Shown: piece by piece, positions 11,796 to 22,675 of the stretch
How positions within the stretch are numbered: position 1 is the first letter of the stretch
Layout of the letters: the number at the start of each line of letters is the position of its first letter
NCBI GenBank assembly: GCA_030272155.1
Contig: CP126199.1
Span: 5,382,501-5,446,500, forward strand
DNA length: 64,000 bases
DNA from: Tetradesmus obliquus
Lineage: Eukaryota > Chlorophyta > Chlorophyceae > Sphaeropleales > Scenedesmaceae
Direction of reading: 5' to 3'
Notes under the pieces: model-generated
Seen by the model: the letters and a program-made list of their open reading frames with translations, nothing else
What the model was told of the DNA's origin: nothing
Databases searched by the model: none
Translations under genes and position numbers: made by a program

Positions 11796-14700
11796 ATGCT
11801 GGTGCGCCGAGCAATTGCATCCAGACGACGCTGTATCGCAATGTCGCAACGTGAAACCGTAGCAATGAAGAAGGTGGCAGTGATTGGAGGTGGTTTCGCA
11901 GGTGAGCGGTTCCCTTGGTTGTCGAACCTGTGAATGTGTGCTGCTGGCCTGTTTATGCGAAAGAAACGCGGCAGCTATCATGAAAGCCTGAAACGCTGAT
12001 TGATACGCAAAAGGTCACGTAACCGACACTGCTAGCACCAGGTGCTGCTGCTACTGTTGCTACTGCTGCTACTGCTCTGCGACGCTAATGAACCTTCACG
12101 AATCTTACAGTCTGATCACCATACTTTGAAGCAGTCAATGCGCAGTTTCTCAAACTCCCACACATGCCGCAAAACTACCCTGCAGGCATTGCGGCAGCAT
12201 GCACGCTGGCCCAGCAGGGCAATGGTGCAGTTGCAGTGCAGGTGTTTGAGGCCGGCCCAGTGCTAGGCGGCAGGGCCAGCAGAGGCACGGTGAGGGTTTT
12301 GTGCATACATGAGGGTTGCGGTTTTGAGGTTTGAGGTTTGGAGCAGTTGTTTGAGGCCGGCCCTGTGCTGGGAGGCAGGGCCAGCAGAGGCACGGTGAGG
12401 GTGAAATACGAATCTAAGGGTTTTTGGGTTGGGGGGGTTGGGGTTATGAGCAGCTGCTTGGGGCCGGCCCTGTGCTGGGTGGCAGGGCCAGCAGAGGCAC
12501 GGTGGGGGTTTGGTTCAGCTGTAGTTGTAAGGGTTCAGGTCCTGGTTTGATTTGTCGTTGAGCTGTGTGCTACTCTGCTGAGTTTCCTGCGGTGCTGTGT
12601 GCTGCTGCAAGTGCTGGTGCTCTGCTTGCCGAATGAGCTGCGTGCCACCTGGTTCCACGGCAGCCTCTCTTGTACAGGTGCTGTACTTATCGAAACTGTT
12701 GCTTTCTGCGCAATGTTCTGCTTGCAGCTGCCTGTGTCAGGCCTGCCAGTGAAGCTTTGTGCCATCTGCTTCACGGCACCCCCTCATGTACACATGCTGT
12801 ACTCATCCATTTCATTGCTTTCTGATACTCTTCTGCTTGCAGCTGCCGGTGTCAGGCCTGCCAGTGGAGCTGGGTGCCATCTGGTTCATGGCACCCCCTC
12901 AAGTACACATGCTGTACTCATCCACTTCATTGCTCTCTGCGCAATCTGCTGCTGCAGCTGCCGGTGTCAGGCCTGCCAGTGGAGCTTGGTGCCACCTGGT
13001 TCCACGGCACATACTCATGCTTTGTACAGTGTACACATGCTGTACTTACCCAGTCTGTTGCTTTCTAATTAGTTCCGTTTGCAGCTGCCTGTGTCAGGCC
13101 TGTTTGTTAGGCTTTGTGCCATCTGCTTCATGGCACTCTTGTACACAAGCTGTATTTGTCCAAACAGTGGTTTTCTGTGCAACCTGCTGCTACAGCTGCC
13201 GGTGTCAGGCCTGCCAGTGGAGCTTGGTGCCACCTGGTTCTACAGCACATACTCATGCCTTGTACAGTGCACACATGCTGTACTGTACTTACCCAGTGTG
13301 TTGCTTTTTCAAATTGTTGCGTTTGCAGCTGCCGGTGTCAGGCCTGCCAGTGGAGCTGGGTGCCACCTGGTTCCACGGCACCCCCTCATGTACACATGCT
13401 GTAATTAACACGTTACTCGTTACGGTGTTTTCTGCATGTTTCGCTGCTGCAGCTGCCTGTGTCAGGCCTGCCAGTGGAGCTTGGTGCCACCTGGTTCCAT
13501 GGCACCCCCTCATGTACACATGCTGTAATCAATAAGTTACTCGTTACGGTGTTTTCTGCATGTTTTGCTGCTGCAGCTGCCTGTGTCAGGCCTGCCAGTG
13601 GAGCTTGGTGCCACCTGGTTCCATGGCACGCAGCACAACCCCGTGTATGACCTGGCGGTTCAGCACGGCCTCGTAAAACCCAGCCGCAAAACTCCACAGC
13701 AGCAGCAGCAGCAGGATGGCACTGCATCGCCGGCAGCAGCAGCAGCAGCAGCGTCCACAGAAGCTGCAGACCCGAGTGTAACTGCGGCAGCAGCAGCGGC
13801 GGCAGCAGCAGATAGCACTGCTAACGCTGCCGGTGGTGGTTGTAGTGGTGATGGTGATGATGAAGATGATGGTGCACAGTGGCAGCTGCTGCTGTGTGCT
13901 CCTGGCTGTGAGGAGCCACTGTCAGGCCCCTGCAAAGCAGCTGCACTGGCAGCATTCCAGCAGTACAGTGAGGTGTTTGCAGGTGTAGAGGAGGCAGCAG
14001 CAGCAGCAGAGAATAGCATAGGCACAGTTGCTGAAGATGCGCAGCAGCAGCAGCAGCAGCAGCAGTGCTGTGAGGGTGTTGCAGGTGCAGCCTGCCGCAG
14101 CAGCAGTAGCAGCACTTTGGGGTGGCATTTGAGGGGCAGGTATGACCAGATCATGCAACAGCAGCAGCAGCACCAGACGGAGCACAGCAATGAGGCAAGT
14201 GAAGCTGCAGGTGCAGCAGTGCAGACAGCGCAGCAGGTGTCAGCCTGGCTGGCATCTGATACAGCTGGCGGCGGTTTAAGGAGCGCATTTGTGCAGGGCT
14301 GGGCTTGCAGGTGAGGTTTAGGGCTTTACGGTGGTAGGGTTTTGCTGATCTATAAGTGGAGCACTTGATGCTTGATTGTTCATTGCCTGTGCTGTCGCCT
14401 TGCATATGCTGCTGCTTGTTGAATGGTGTCAGGCCACCTTCAGCAGCTGGAGAGGCGTCTGTTACAAGCACACCTGCAATACTGCATGTTGGTTTGGGAA
14501 GTCGCTCCACTGTCACAGTCATGCGCTTGGCACATCTTTGACTCCACTGGCTACCTGACACGCTTTTGTTACACTTCACATGCAATGCATTGCATAGGGA
14601 GCACCTGCAGTGTGCATATGACGGCTCCTGCACAGCAGCTCACCTGTGTATTTCTTGTGATCAAACGCCTGCTCCATCAGTAGCATGCTGTGCTGCATCG

Positions 14701-15347
14701 TGTTACATTCCTGTTACAGTTCTGTTACAATTTTATTACAATGCAGGGAGCGCCTGCAGCGTGCATACGACGGCTTTCACTCAACAGATGCAGCAGGCAC
14801 CACGCATGCAATTGAGTACGAAGACCTAGAAGGCCCCAACATGCCAGTTCCAGGCGGCTACCAGCACCTGGCGGAACTTCTCGCCGCAGAGGCTGAAGTT
14901 CAGGGTGTGAAGTTTGCCCTGAACTGCGCTGTGAAGAAGATCCAGTGGCGGCGGCTGGATGGGAGGGTGGCGATCCAGCTAGCAGCAGCAGCAGCAACGG
15001 GATCAACACCTGCTTTTAAATCCCCAGATGCTCACAGCTCACCACCAGCAGCAGCAGCAGGAGCAGCAGCAGCAGCAGAGAGTGAGGAGGGTAATGTAAA
15101 GCTGTTTGATGCTGTGGTGTTCACAGGGTCCCTGGGTGTGCTGAAGGCGCAGGCTGGGCAGCTGTTTGACCCGCAGCTGCCACCTGCCAAGGTTGCTGCC
15201 ATACAGCAGCTGCACATTGGCCAGGTGGAGAAGCTGTTTGTGGAGTGGCCAGCAGCAGCAGGAACAGCAGCAGCAGCCGCAGCAGCAGCAGCAGCAGCAG
15301 GACCAGCAGCAGGGACAGCAGTTGGACATGGCCAAGCAAATATCAAC

Positions 15348-15385
<38 letters not shown>

Positions 15386-15688
15386 CCAAGCAGTGCCCAG
15401 CAGCGCGGGGAGCAATGCATCTGCCACTCAGGGCGGTCGTCCTGCTGCTGCTAATACTGCTGCAGCCGCTCCTGCAGTGGTGGGTCCCAGGAAGCCTAAA
15501 ACCCAGCTGCATGACTTCTCCATTGAAGTGCCAGCAGTGGGACCTGCAGCAGTGACAGAGGGCGGCCCTGCTGCTGCTGCTGCTGCTGCCAAGCAGCAGG
15601 AGGATGAGGCAAGCAGCAGCAACAGCTTCACTACGTACTGCTTGCTGTGGCCCAGCCATGAGGAACTGTGGGGCCGGCAGTGGCTAGC

Positions 15689-15721
<33 letters not shown>

Positions 15722-15849
15722 GCAGCAGCAGCAGGGCCCACAGCCGCATGCTCCTGCACCAGATGTGCCAGTGCACGACCCTGTCTACGTCGACTGCTTC
15801 AGCACCAGTACCAGCACCAGCAGCACTGGTGCTTCTTCCGAGGCTGAGC

Positions 15850-15890
<41 letters not shown>

Positions 15891-15988
15891 GGTGCATTGC
15901 CCAGCTGGCTGCTGGGCCTGCACTCCTGGCGCTACGGCGATGGCCCAGAGTGGATCAAGCCACCCCACAGCAGCAGCAGCAGTGTCTC

Positions 15989-16023
<35 letters not shown>

Positions 16024-16576
16024 GTTTACCTGAGCGCTGTGCAGTGGTGTGGGTGACTGGCAGGGCTGCTGGGCAGCTGCAGCAGCTGAGTGATGGCCAG
16101 GTGCTGCAGCACCTGCAGCAGCTGCTGCAGCTGTTCCCTGCCATACCACTGCCGCAAAGGCCTGAGGGGCATCAGGCTAGGGGTCCTGACAGCCTGAAAA
16201 TCAGTCCTGATGGTGTTGCTGCTGCTGGCACTGCTCAGGCTGGCAGTGACAGGGGTCCTGGCAGCCTGACAACACCTGTTGCTGCTCAGGCTGTGCCTGA
16301 CAGTGCTGGCAGTGCTGGCAGTGCTCAGGCTGGGCCTGACAGGGGTCCTGAGGGGGCTCAGGCTGGGCCTGGCAGGGGTCCTGAAAGGCCTCAGGCTGGC
16401 GCCAGCCTGGCAGGCGTCAGGCTGCTACGCAGCACCTGGACCACTGACCCTCGCTATCTTGGTTCCTACTCATACCCAGGGCCAGATGCAAACGGCGACA
16501 CAGCAGATGTGCTGGCGCAGCCGCTAACAGCAGCAGGGGATTTGCTCGATCTAGACTGTCAAGACACAGCAGCAGG

Positions 16577-16620
<44 letters not shown>

Positions 16621-16745
16621 CTGCGCTGGTGTGCTTTGCCGGGGAGGCCACCAGCAGGGGCCACATGGGCACGGTGCATGGCGCTCACCTGTCGGGCGTG
16701 AGGGAGGCGCGGCGGCTGCTGGCACAGTGGCATCTGCAAGGCTGA
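11796..16745 (+). CDS. FAD-dependent amine oxidase, polyamine oxidase/LSD type
   Basis: Four exons (11796-11901, 12186-12289, 13577-14310, 14747-16745) join in frame to 980 residues. Family members oxidise polyamines or methyl-lysine with FAD and release H2O2. The Rossmann motif AVIGGGFAG (residues 28-36) is split by intron 1; FEAGPVLGGRASRGT (56-70) ends exon 2; LPVELGATWFHGT, the family's substrate-side motif, opens exon 3. Exon 4 has EGPNMPVPGGYQHLAE and the C-terminal FAD signature CFAGEATSRGHMGTVHGAH. The protein is about twice the usual 500 residues because Gln/Ala/Ser tracts and a coding minisatellite (16240-16420, units like AQAGPDRGPEG) are inserted between core blocks. In-frame starts at 11790 and 11796 precede the catalytic fold by about 25 residues (MLVRRAIASRRRC...), an Arg-rich, acid-free leader that could target an organelle; the ATG at 11865 would give a leaderless form. 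SWIRM and SET partner domains are absent, which favours a polyamine oxidase over a histone demethylase. Confidence 0.92.
12347..12501 (+). repeat. Two 3'-edge copies of amine oxidase exon 2
   Basis: 12347-12394 and about 12456-12501 repeat the last 45-48 bases of exon 2, encoding EAGPVLGGRASRGT. The first is followed by the same GTGAGG donor as the real exon and the second by GTGGGG. They lack the upstream half of the exon and its acceptor. The spacing from the real exon end is about 105 bp each. Confidence 0.92.
12615..13516 (+). repeat. Array of 5'-edge copies of amine oxidase exon 3
   Basis: Seven clear copies start at 12728, 12843, 12958, 13085, 13196, 13329 and 13453, with a weaker one near 12620. 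The full exon follows at 13577. Periods are 111-133 bp. Most copies keep the CAG acceptor context and the first ~53 bases encoding LPVSGLPVELGATWFHGT, then break off at the same place into shared intron sequence (CCCCTCATGTACACATGCTG or related). None has a donor at the break. Substitutions differ between copies, so they are not an assembly echo of one sequence. Confidence 0.94.
14597..14636 (+). repeat. 5'-edge copy of amine oxidase exon 4
   Basis: GGAGCACCTGCAGTGTGCAT follows an AG and matches the start of exon 4 at 14747, encoding (R)ERLQRAYDG, with a few substitutions. It lies 150 bp upstream of the real acceptor. Confidence 0.8.
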
Positions 16746-16825
16746 TCACGTATCAAGCCACGCAGTTTGATGGCCCCAACGAAGTTGTTGGCGCAGTGGA
16801 GCCTGAGTTGCTAGCTACAGAGGCC

Positions 16826-16970
16826 GCCGGCTGCCAGCTGGCACAGTGGGGCCTTGATTAAGCGTCATGAGGCATGAGCCACGCAATCTGATGGTCTGCT
16901 TTTGCTGTCAGGGGCCTGTCGGGCGGTTGCTGGCACAGTGGGGCTGGCGGCTTGAGCCGCGCTGTCTGGT
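16826..16970 (+). repeat. 3'-edge copies of the amine oxidase terminal exon
   Basis: Two blocks after the stop (about 16829-16900 and 16909-16970) resemble the exon end around CTGCTGGCACAGTGGCATCT plus the following 3' flank with GCCACGCAGTTTGATGG. The first encodes QLAQWGLD followed by TAA. They are more diverged than the exon 3 copies. Confidence 0.65.
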
Positions 16971-16973
16971 GAT

Positions 16974-16978
16974 TGTAA
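16974..16978 (+). terminator. Candidate TGTAA poly(A) signal of the amine oxidase gene
   Basis: TGTAA, the usual poly(A) signal in chlorophyte algae, lies about 230 bases after the stop, just beyond the degenerate exon-end copies. Confidence 0.35.
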
Positions 16979-19348
16979 CTGGTGCTGACTCAGCATTTGT
17001 GACAAGTTGCTAGTTACAAGTTCTACAGCATAATAGGCCTCTTCCGGTGTGCGTAATCAAGGAAGAGAGGTGTTGCTGACAGCACTGCAAAGCCTTCCAT
17101 GAACCTTCACATCGCTTTGCTTGAACCTTCCCACTCAACGGGCGTTCAGTTCCGAACACCTCTGCTGCTAGCCAGTAGTACTTGAAGAAAAGCAATCCTG
17201 CAGTCCCGCAATCATCAAGTTACAGCTCAAGCACACGCCAGTCGAACTGAGCCACAACCGCTGCTGCGCCATCATCACCATCATGCAATCGCCTGTCAAT
17301 CAAGCCACAGCCACCCCTGCAAGCACTTCACACATCAACAGCGCAGGCGCGGAAGGGCAGCGTTTGACACACCAACAGGCTGTTGTGAACCACGACACGC
17401 CTTGACTGAGTTGGCAATAGTGAGCAGATATAGCATTAGCATGCAGCTCACTGTCCTTGCAAGGACATTTGCAAGCATGCCAGCAGCAAAAGCACACACA
17501 ATGCCCTATGCCAACACCGCACACAAACAGGGGTGCATGTATCAGCAACCTAGGGGTGTCAGTTACAGTCACACAGAGCACAGGTGCCCCCACCGCACAC
17601 AATATGTCCGTTTGACCAAGGTTTCACCTGAAGTTGGTGTTGGTTTCCCGCCAAAGGCCTCCGGGTGAGATGTGTCATGTCAGCAGCCAAGTACCCCCAA
17701 CGTGCACGACATAAAACATCCTGCAGCTATGATGCTGCAACATAACGTCCTAAACCCATCGACATCATGATCAAGCAATAAGCGGCACACGGCATGCATC
17801 CGATGCAAGCATCTGCTGCTGATTGCCTGCCCACGCCGCAACGCGCAACATGCAAGCCCAACAGCAGCAGCAGCCACCCAGCTACTAGCGTAGTAAGCAA
17901 GCAAAGCACATGCCATGCACCCCACTGGTCCGAGCATCGATGCTGCTAGCAAACGCATGCTGAAGCATGCTGATCAATTCATGCAAGCAAGCAGATGCTG
18001 CGGCGCACAAAGCAGCCATTAAAGCAGCACAGGCTACGCCAGCTAGCACTGCTGCTTGATCCGTTTGCTTGGCATGCTTTGAAAACTCTGCAAATTCCAT
18101 GGTAACTGCAACGCATGCAGGCGCCCTGTGGCATGTGCAATGCCACTGGTAGCGCCTGCTTACATCTGGCCAATCAACACACATAAAACAAGGAACCAAC
18201 AAGGTCTCGCTACCAACGTCAACGCCATCCAATGCTGCTGTGCTAGCACCATACATGCACCTCGAAGTCCCTCATCAAAGACTTCTATCAAAGGCAGTAG
18301 CTACACATGCTGCACAACCCCAACTGTAAACGCAGCACCGCTGCACTGCAACACGAGTCAGCGGTGCTGCAGATTGGGCAGGACAAGTCGCGCGCAGCTC
18401 CAGAATGCAGACGTGCCTCCAAAACCCTAGGGTTCAGGGTTTAAACCCTAACTTGAAACCTTCAGGGTTTAAACCGCTGTTCATAAGGTTCCAGGCACAT
18501 GGATACACCATCTGTACATGCCATCAGGAAGGGCAGACTCATGTACACAGCGCCAGCTGCTGTAGCAGATCAGCTGCTGCTGCTGCTGCTGCTCTTGCTG
18601 CTGCTGTTGCTGCTCTACTTGCCCAAAGAGCGCAGCCAATCACACCATCTACATGACACAACATGTACAGCTACCCAAGCGGTTGCGTTGCTGATCCGGT
18701 AAGAAGGCGTACCGCCAATAACAACAACGTACCACTATCCACACTGCACATCCCATGTGCCGAACCATGCGGAACAAACAGGTGCAACACAACACAGGCC
18801 GGCATGCAACAAGGTTTCCGAGTTTTGCAAACGCCGGGCCCTGCAGCAGCAACCCAACACCTGAACTGCAGCTGGTGCAGCAATCAAGAGGCTGCAAGCG
18901 CAGCACTGACGCACGCCCACCACAAGCATACAGTTGGTGCGGCAATCAAGCTGCGAACCTGTAAGCTCCTAACATGTACTGCAGCTTCAACACCAACATC
19001 AACACACAAGAGTAAGCCGCACGCCACAAAGCCACACTACACAACCAGGCAGGTTGCTTGCAACTACCCTAGTCAGACACTTCACTAACCAGCTGCTGCA
19101 CTCAATTGCTGGCATGTGCAATGTAGGCTAGCTGTCAACGAACCTGCAGCAGCCGACACCCCGATACGCCTAGCTGTGCTGGCAACACGCACTGCGGGCG
19201 AAGTTTCTCGCTCGCTCCTACAGTCAACTCCTGTGCAACATGTTCAAGCATACGTGAGGCTGCTGCTCCCTGGGTTCAGTTTAAGTCCCTAAAACCCTAA
19301 AATCATCAATGTACAGTTGCAGCAGCAGCAGCAGCAGTAGCTGCAGTC
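16979..19348. other. Intergenic, no supported gene
   Basis: Between convergent gene ends. Open frames are short and domain-free. 18420-18480 and 19265-19300 hold several telomere-like words (AACCCTAGGG, GGGTTTAAACCCTAA, CCCTAAAACCCTAA) scattered rather than in array. A (CTG)n run lies at 18570-18612. Confidence 0.4.
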
Positions 19349-21389
19349 TCACTGCTCCTCCTGCACCCATGCAGAGTACATGAAGCCAGTCATGGGGGTA
19401 CGGCAGAAGGGGCAGGCAGGGCACCCCGCACGCCCCAGCTGCTGCAGCTGCCTACTGCTGCTGGCGCCGCTGCCTGCTGCTGCTCTCACCAGCCTCTTAT
19501 AACAGTCAATGCACAGCCTGTGGCTGCAGCTGGTGATGTGCAAGCTATTAGGGGCATCAAAACATACCCCGCACAAGTCTTCACTGCACTCTGAAGACGC
19601 GCTGCTGCTGCTGCTGCCGCAGGCAGGGTTTAGCCCAGACTCAGTGCCGGCCAAAACCCCAGGGTTTAAGCACCAGGTGCTTGGGGCCCCCAGCTCAACC
19701 CTCAGCCCTGGCTGGATCATCTCGAGCCGCTGCAGCTGCATTATGGTTGACCAGTCAAAGGGGTAGCGGTTGTCATCCAATGACAGCTGTTTCAAATGCG
19801 GGCACGCGCCCGATGAGACTGCTGCTGCAAGCGCTGTTGCGCCGGCGTCACAGATGGTGTTGCGGCTGAGATCCAGCACACGCAACACACTTGGGTTGCG
19901 CTGAGTCAGCACTGCCGAGACTGCCGCTGCTGCTGCTGCTGCTGCTGCTGTGCCAGCGCTGCTGCCAGCAGGCCGCTGCTGCTGCGGCGTAAGACTGTCC
20001 ACAGCAGCAGCAGCAGCAGCAGCAGCAGCTGCTGCAGCTGGTTGGCTGCCACTGCTGCTGCTGCTGCTGCCGCGCCTGTCACTACCCTGCTGCTGCTGCT
20101 GCTGCTGCGTGCTGCCCAGCTGCCGGCGGTGGCGCCTGCTGCTGCTGCGGCCATGATCAGGTGCTGTTGCATTGGAGCTGCCGCCACCTCCAGCAGCAGC
20201 AGCAGCAGCAGAAGAGCCTGCTGCTGACCTGGGTCCTGCACTGGCACGCTTGATCAGGCCTGCTGCTAGTGCTACTGCTCCCTCTTCTAGCAGGCAAGTG
20301 TCCTGCAGGAGCAGCTGCTGTAGGCTGGAGGCATCCTGCAGGGCTGACGCGACTGCCTTGACACCCTGCAGGGTTGAGGGTTTGAAGATGTGGGGTTTTG
20401 GGGTTCAGGCAGCAGCAGAATGCGGCAGGTGCGTGAGCAACACATGTGTATGGGACAGTGATAGGTTGCTGCGACCACAAGGCTCTGAGATGCACACCAT
20501 TTCTTGACGCACACGCCCTTTGATAACAAAATTCTGTCATGTTGATGTTGTTATGTAACAGACGCCTTCCCCCGGAGCCAAGCCAGCCACGTCAGCCGCC
20601 ACCACCCCTCAAGCACTTCAGCACACCTGCTGCGCAGCCTCTCACATTAGTTGCTTTTAAATATGTTGCTATGTTATTTTATGTTGTTATGTAACACAAG
20701 AAATTAACACCCACCTTGTTGCCCAGGGGCAGGCCAGCCAGGTCAGCTGTCACCAGCCCTTCCACATTCTTAAGTGCTGCTGCCACACTGTCACATGGAT
20801 CGTTCTGGCTCAAAAAGATCAGCATGAGGCCGCCCCTGAGCTGCTCAACCTTGCTGCTGCTGCTGCTGCTGCCAACTGCTGCTGCTGCAGCAGCAACCGA
20901 CTGAGCTGTGATGCAGTCGGCTGTGCTGCCCATAGGGGTAGGCCCGTCTGGCAGCAGCAGAGAGCGGCAGGGTTCTATGGACAATACGACAGGGCTAAAC
21001 CCTGGGCAGCTGCTGTCTGCGTCAGCTGGCTTGCTGCTGCTGCTGATACTGGCAAAGCTGCTCACGCTAGCAGCCCTGCGGTGGCTGCTGCTGCTGCTGC
21101 TGTTGGGGCTTGGGCTGCGGCTAGGGCTGCTGCTGCCTGTTGCAGCAGCAGCATCGCGCTTGAGGGCAGCAGCAGCAGGCTTGCTGCGCTGGTCGCACCT
21201 GCTGCTGCTGTTGCTGCTGCCAGCGTCCTTGCTTGCATCAACATCAGCATCTGCTGCTGCTGCTGCTGGCACTGCATCGTCCAGCAGGGTGATCACTGTG
21301 TGATCTGCTGCTGCTGCTGCTGCTGCTGTTGTGCTATTGCCCTGCGCGCTGCAATCAGCATCCTGCTGCCGCTCCTCCTGATTGCTGTC

Positions 21390-21423
<34 letters not shown>

Positions 21424-22625
21424 AGCTTAGCCAGCAGCGGTTCTAGCCATGACTCCGACATCAGCAGCTCCTGATCTTCATGAATAACAAACACAACTGG
21501 CAGCTCCACAAGCTGAACCACACACGGCTCCAAAACCCCAGGCCCTGAACCCTCGCCCTGGGCCGCCCCAGGGTTTGGCTGCTGCAAAACCCTGAGGCTC
21601 AGCTTGCCGCTATACCCTGTGTAGCGCCTTAAGCCCTGGACTAAAGCCCTGAGCCCTGCTCCGCCAACCTCCTTGCGCTGCACGATGAGTCGCTGCAGAC
21701 CACTGCCGTTGCTGCTGCTGCTGCTGCTGCTGCCGGCTGCTGCTGCTGCGCGTGCATGTGCTGACGCGATTGCATTTGCCAGAGCGTCACCCCCGCTGGG
21801 GCAGAGCTTGTTGAAGCTGAGGTTTAGGTGCTGCAGGCTGCCAGGGTTTGCCTGCAGTGCGGTTGCAAAGGCGAGTGCGGCTGGCTTCCCGCCCAAGTTT
21901 CCACTAAACTTCACACTCCGCAGGCTGGAGTTCACAGCGACGCCAGCCGCGATCGCCCGCACACTGGTGCTGCTCATCTGGCACTTCACGATGGAAAGTG
22001 ACACCAGCGGGCAGCTGCGGCTGGCGAGAAGTTCCTTGAGAAGTGACGCGCCGTAGCCGGAAACTTCACACCGTGAAAGTGTGAGAGTTTGCAGGCACTT
22101 GCTGGCCAGTAGCAGCTGCGGGGGTAGGCAGTTCATGCCTAAGCAGCACCAGTTGAGGGACACGTTGTGCAGCTGTGGCAGGGACTCCAGGCCGCCACGA
22201 AGCAGCACTGAAAGGTCTTGTGATGCTGCGTGCTCGATTTCCAGGACCTGTGTGGACATGAGCAGGAGGTGCGGAAGAGTGAGGGAGGCAGAGTGAGAGG
22301 ACTTGAGAAGAGTGAGGGAGGCGTTGCAAACGTGATAGTGAAAATGAGGGCAGGGTTGGGGAACAGGGTCGGAGTTGATAAGACACCCTGGAGCTGTCAT
22401 GTTCACGCAGTGACACACGCATTCAACATGCTGTATGCTTCCTGCTGTGTGCAAGTGCTGCCACCGCACCCACTGCTGCTGCTGCTGCCTTACCTGCACA
22501 GTGCTGCTGTTGCCGCTGTTGCCGCTGTTGCCGCTGCTGTCGGCGAGGCTGCTGTAGGCCTGTGCAGCCAGGTGGCACATCTGGCCAGGCACCAGCCAGC
22601 CCCCATCAGGAGGGAACAGGTACCT

Positions 22626-22675
<50 letters not shown>

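Noticed and set aside
12615..13516. The repeated LPVSGLPVELGATWFHGT blocks as real repeated exons or as a repeat protein.
   Set aside because: Each copy lacks a donor at its break and runs into intron sequence with stops or frame changes; only the copy at 13577 continues into the conserved fold.
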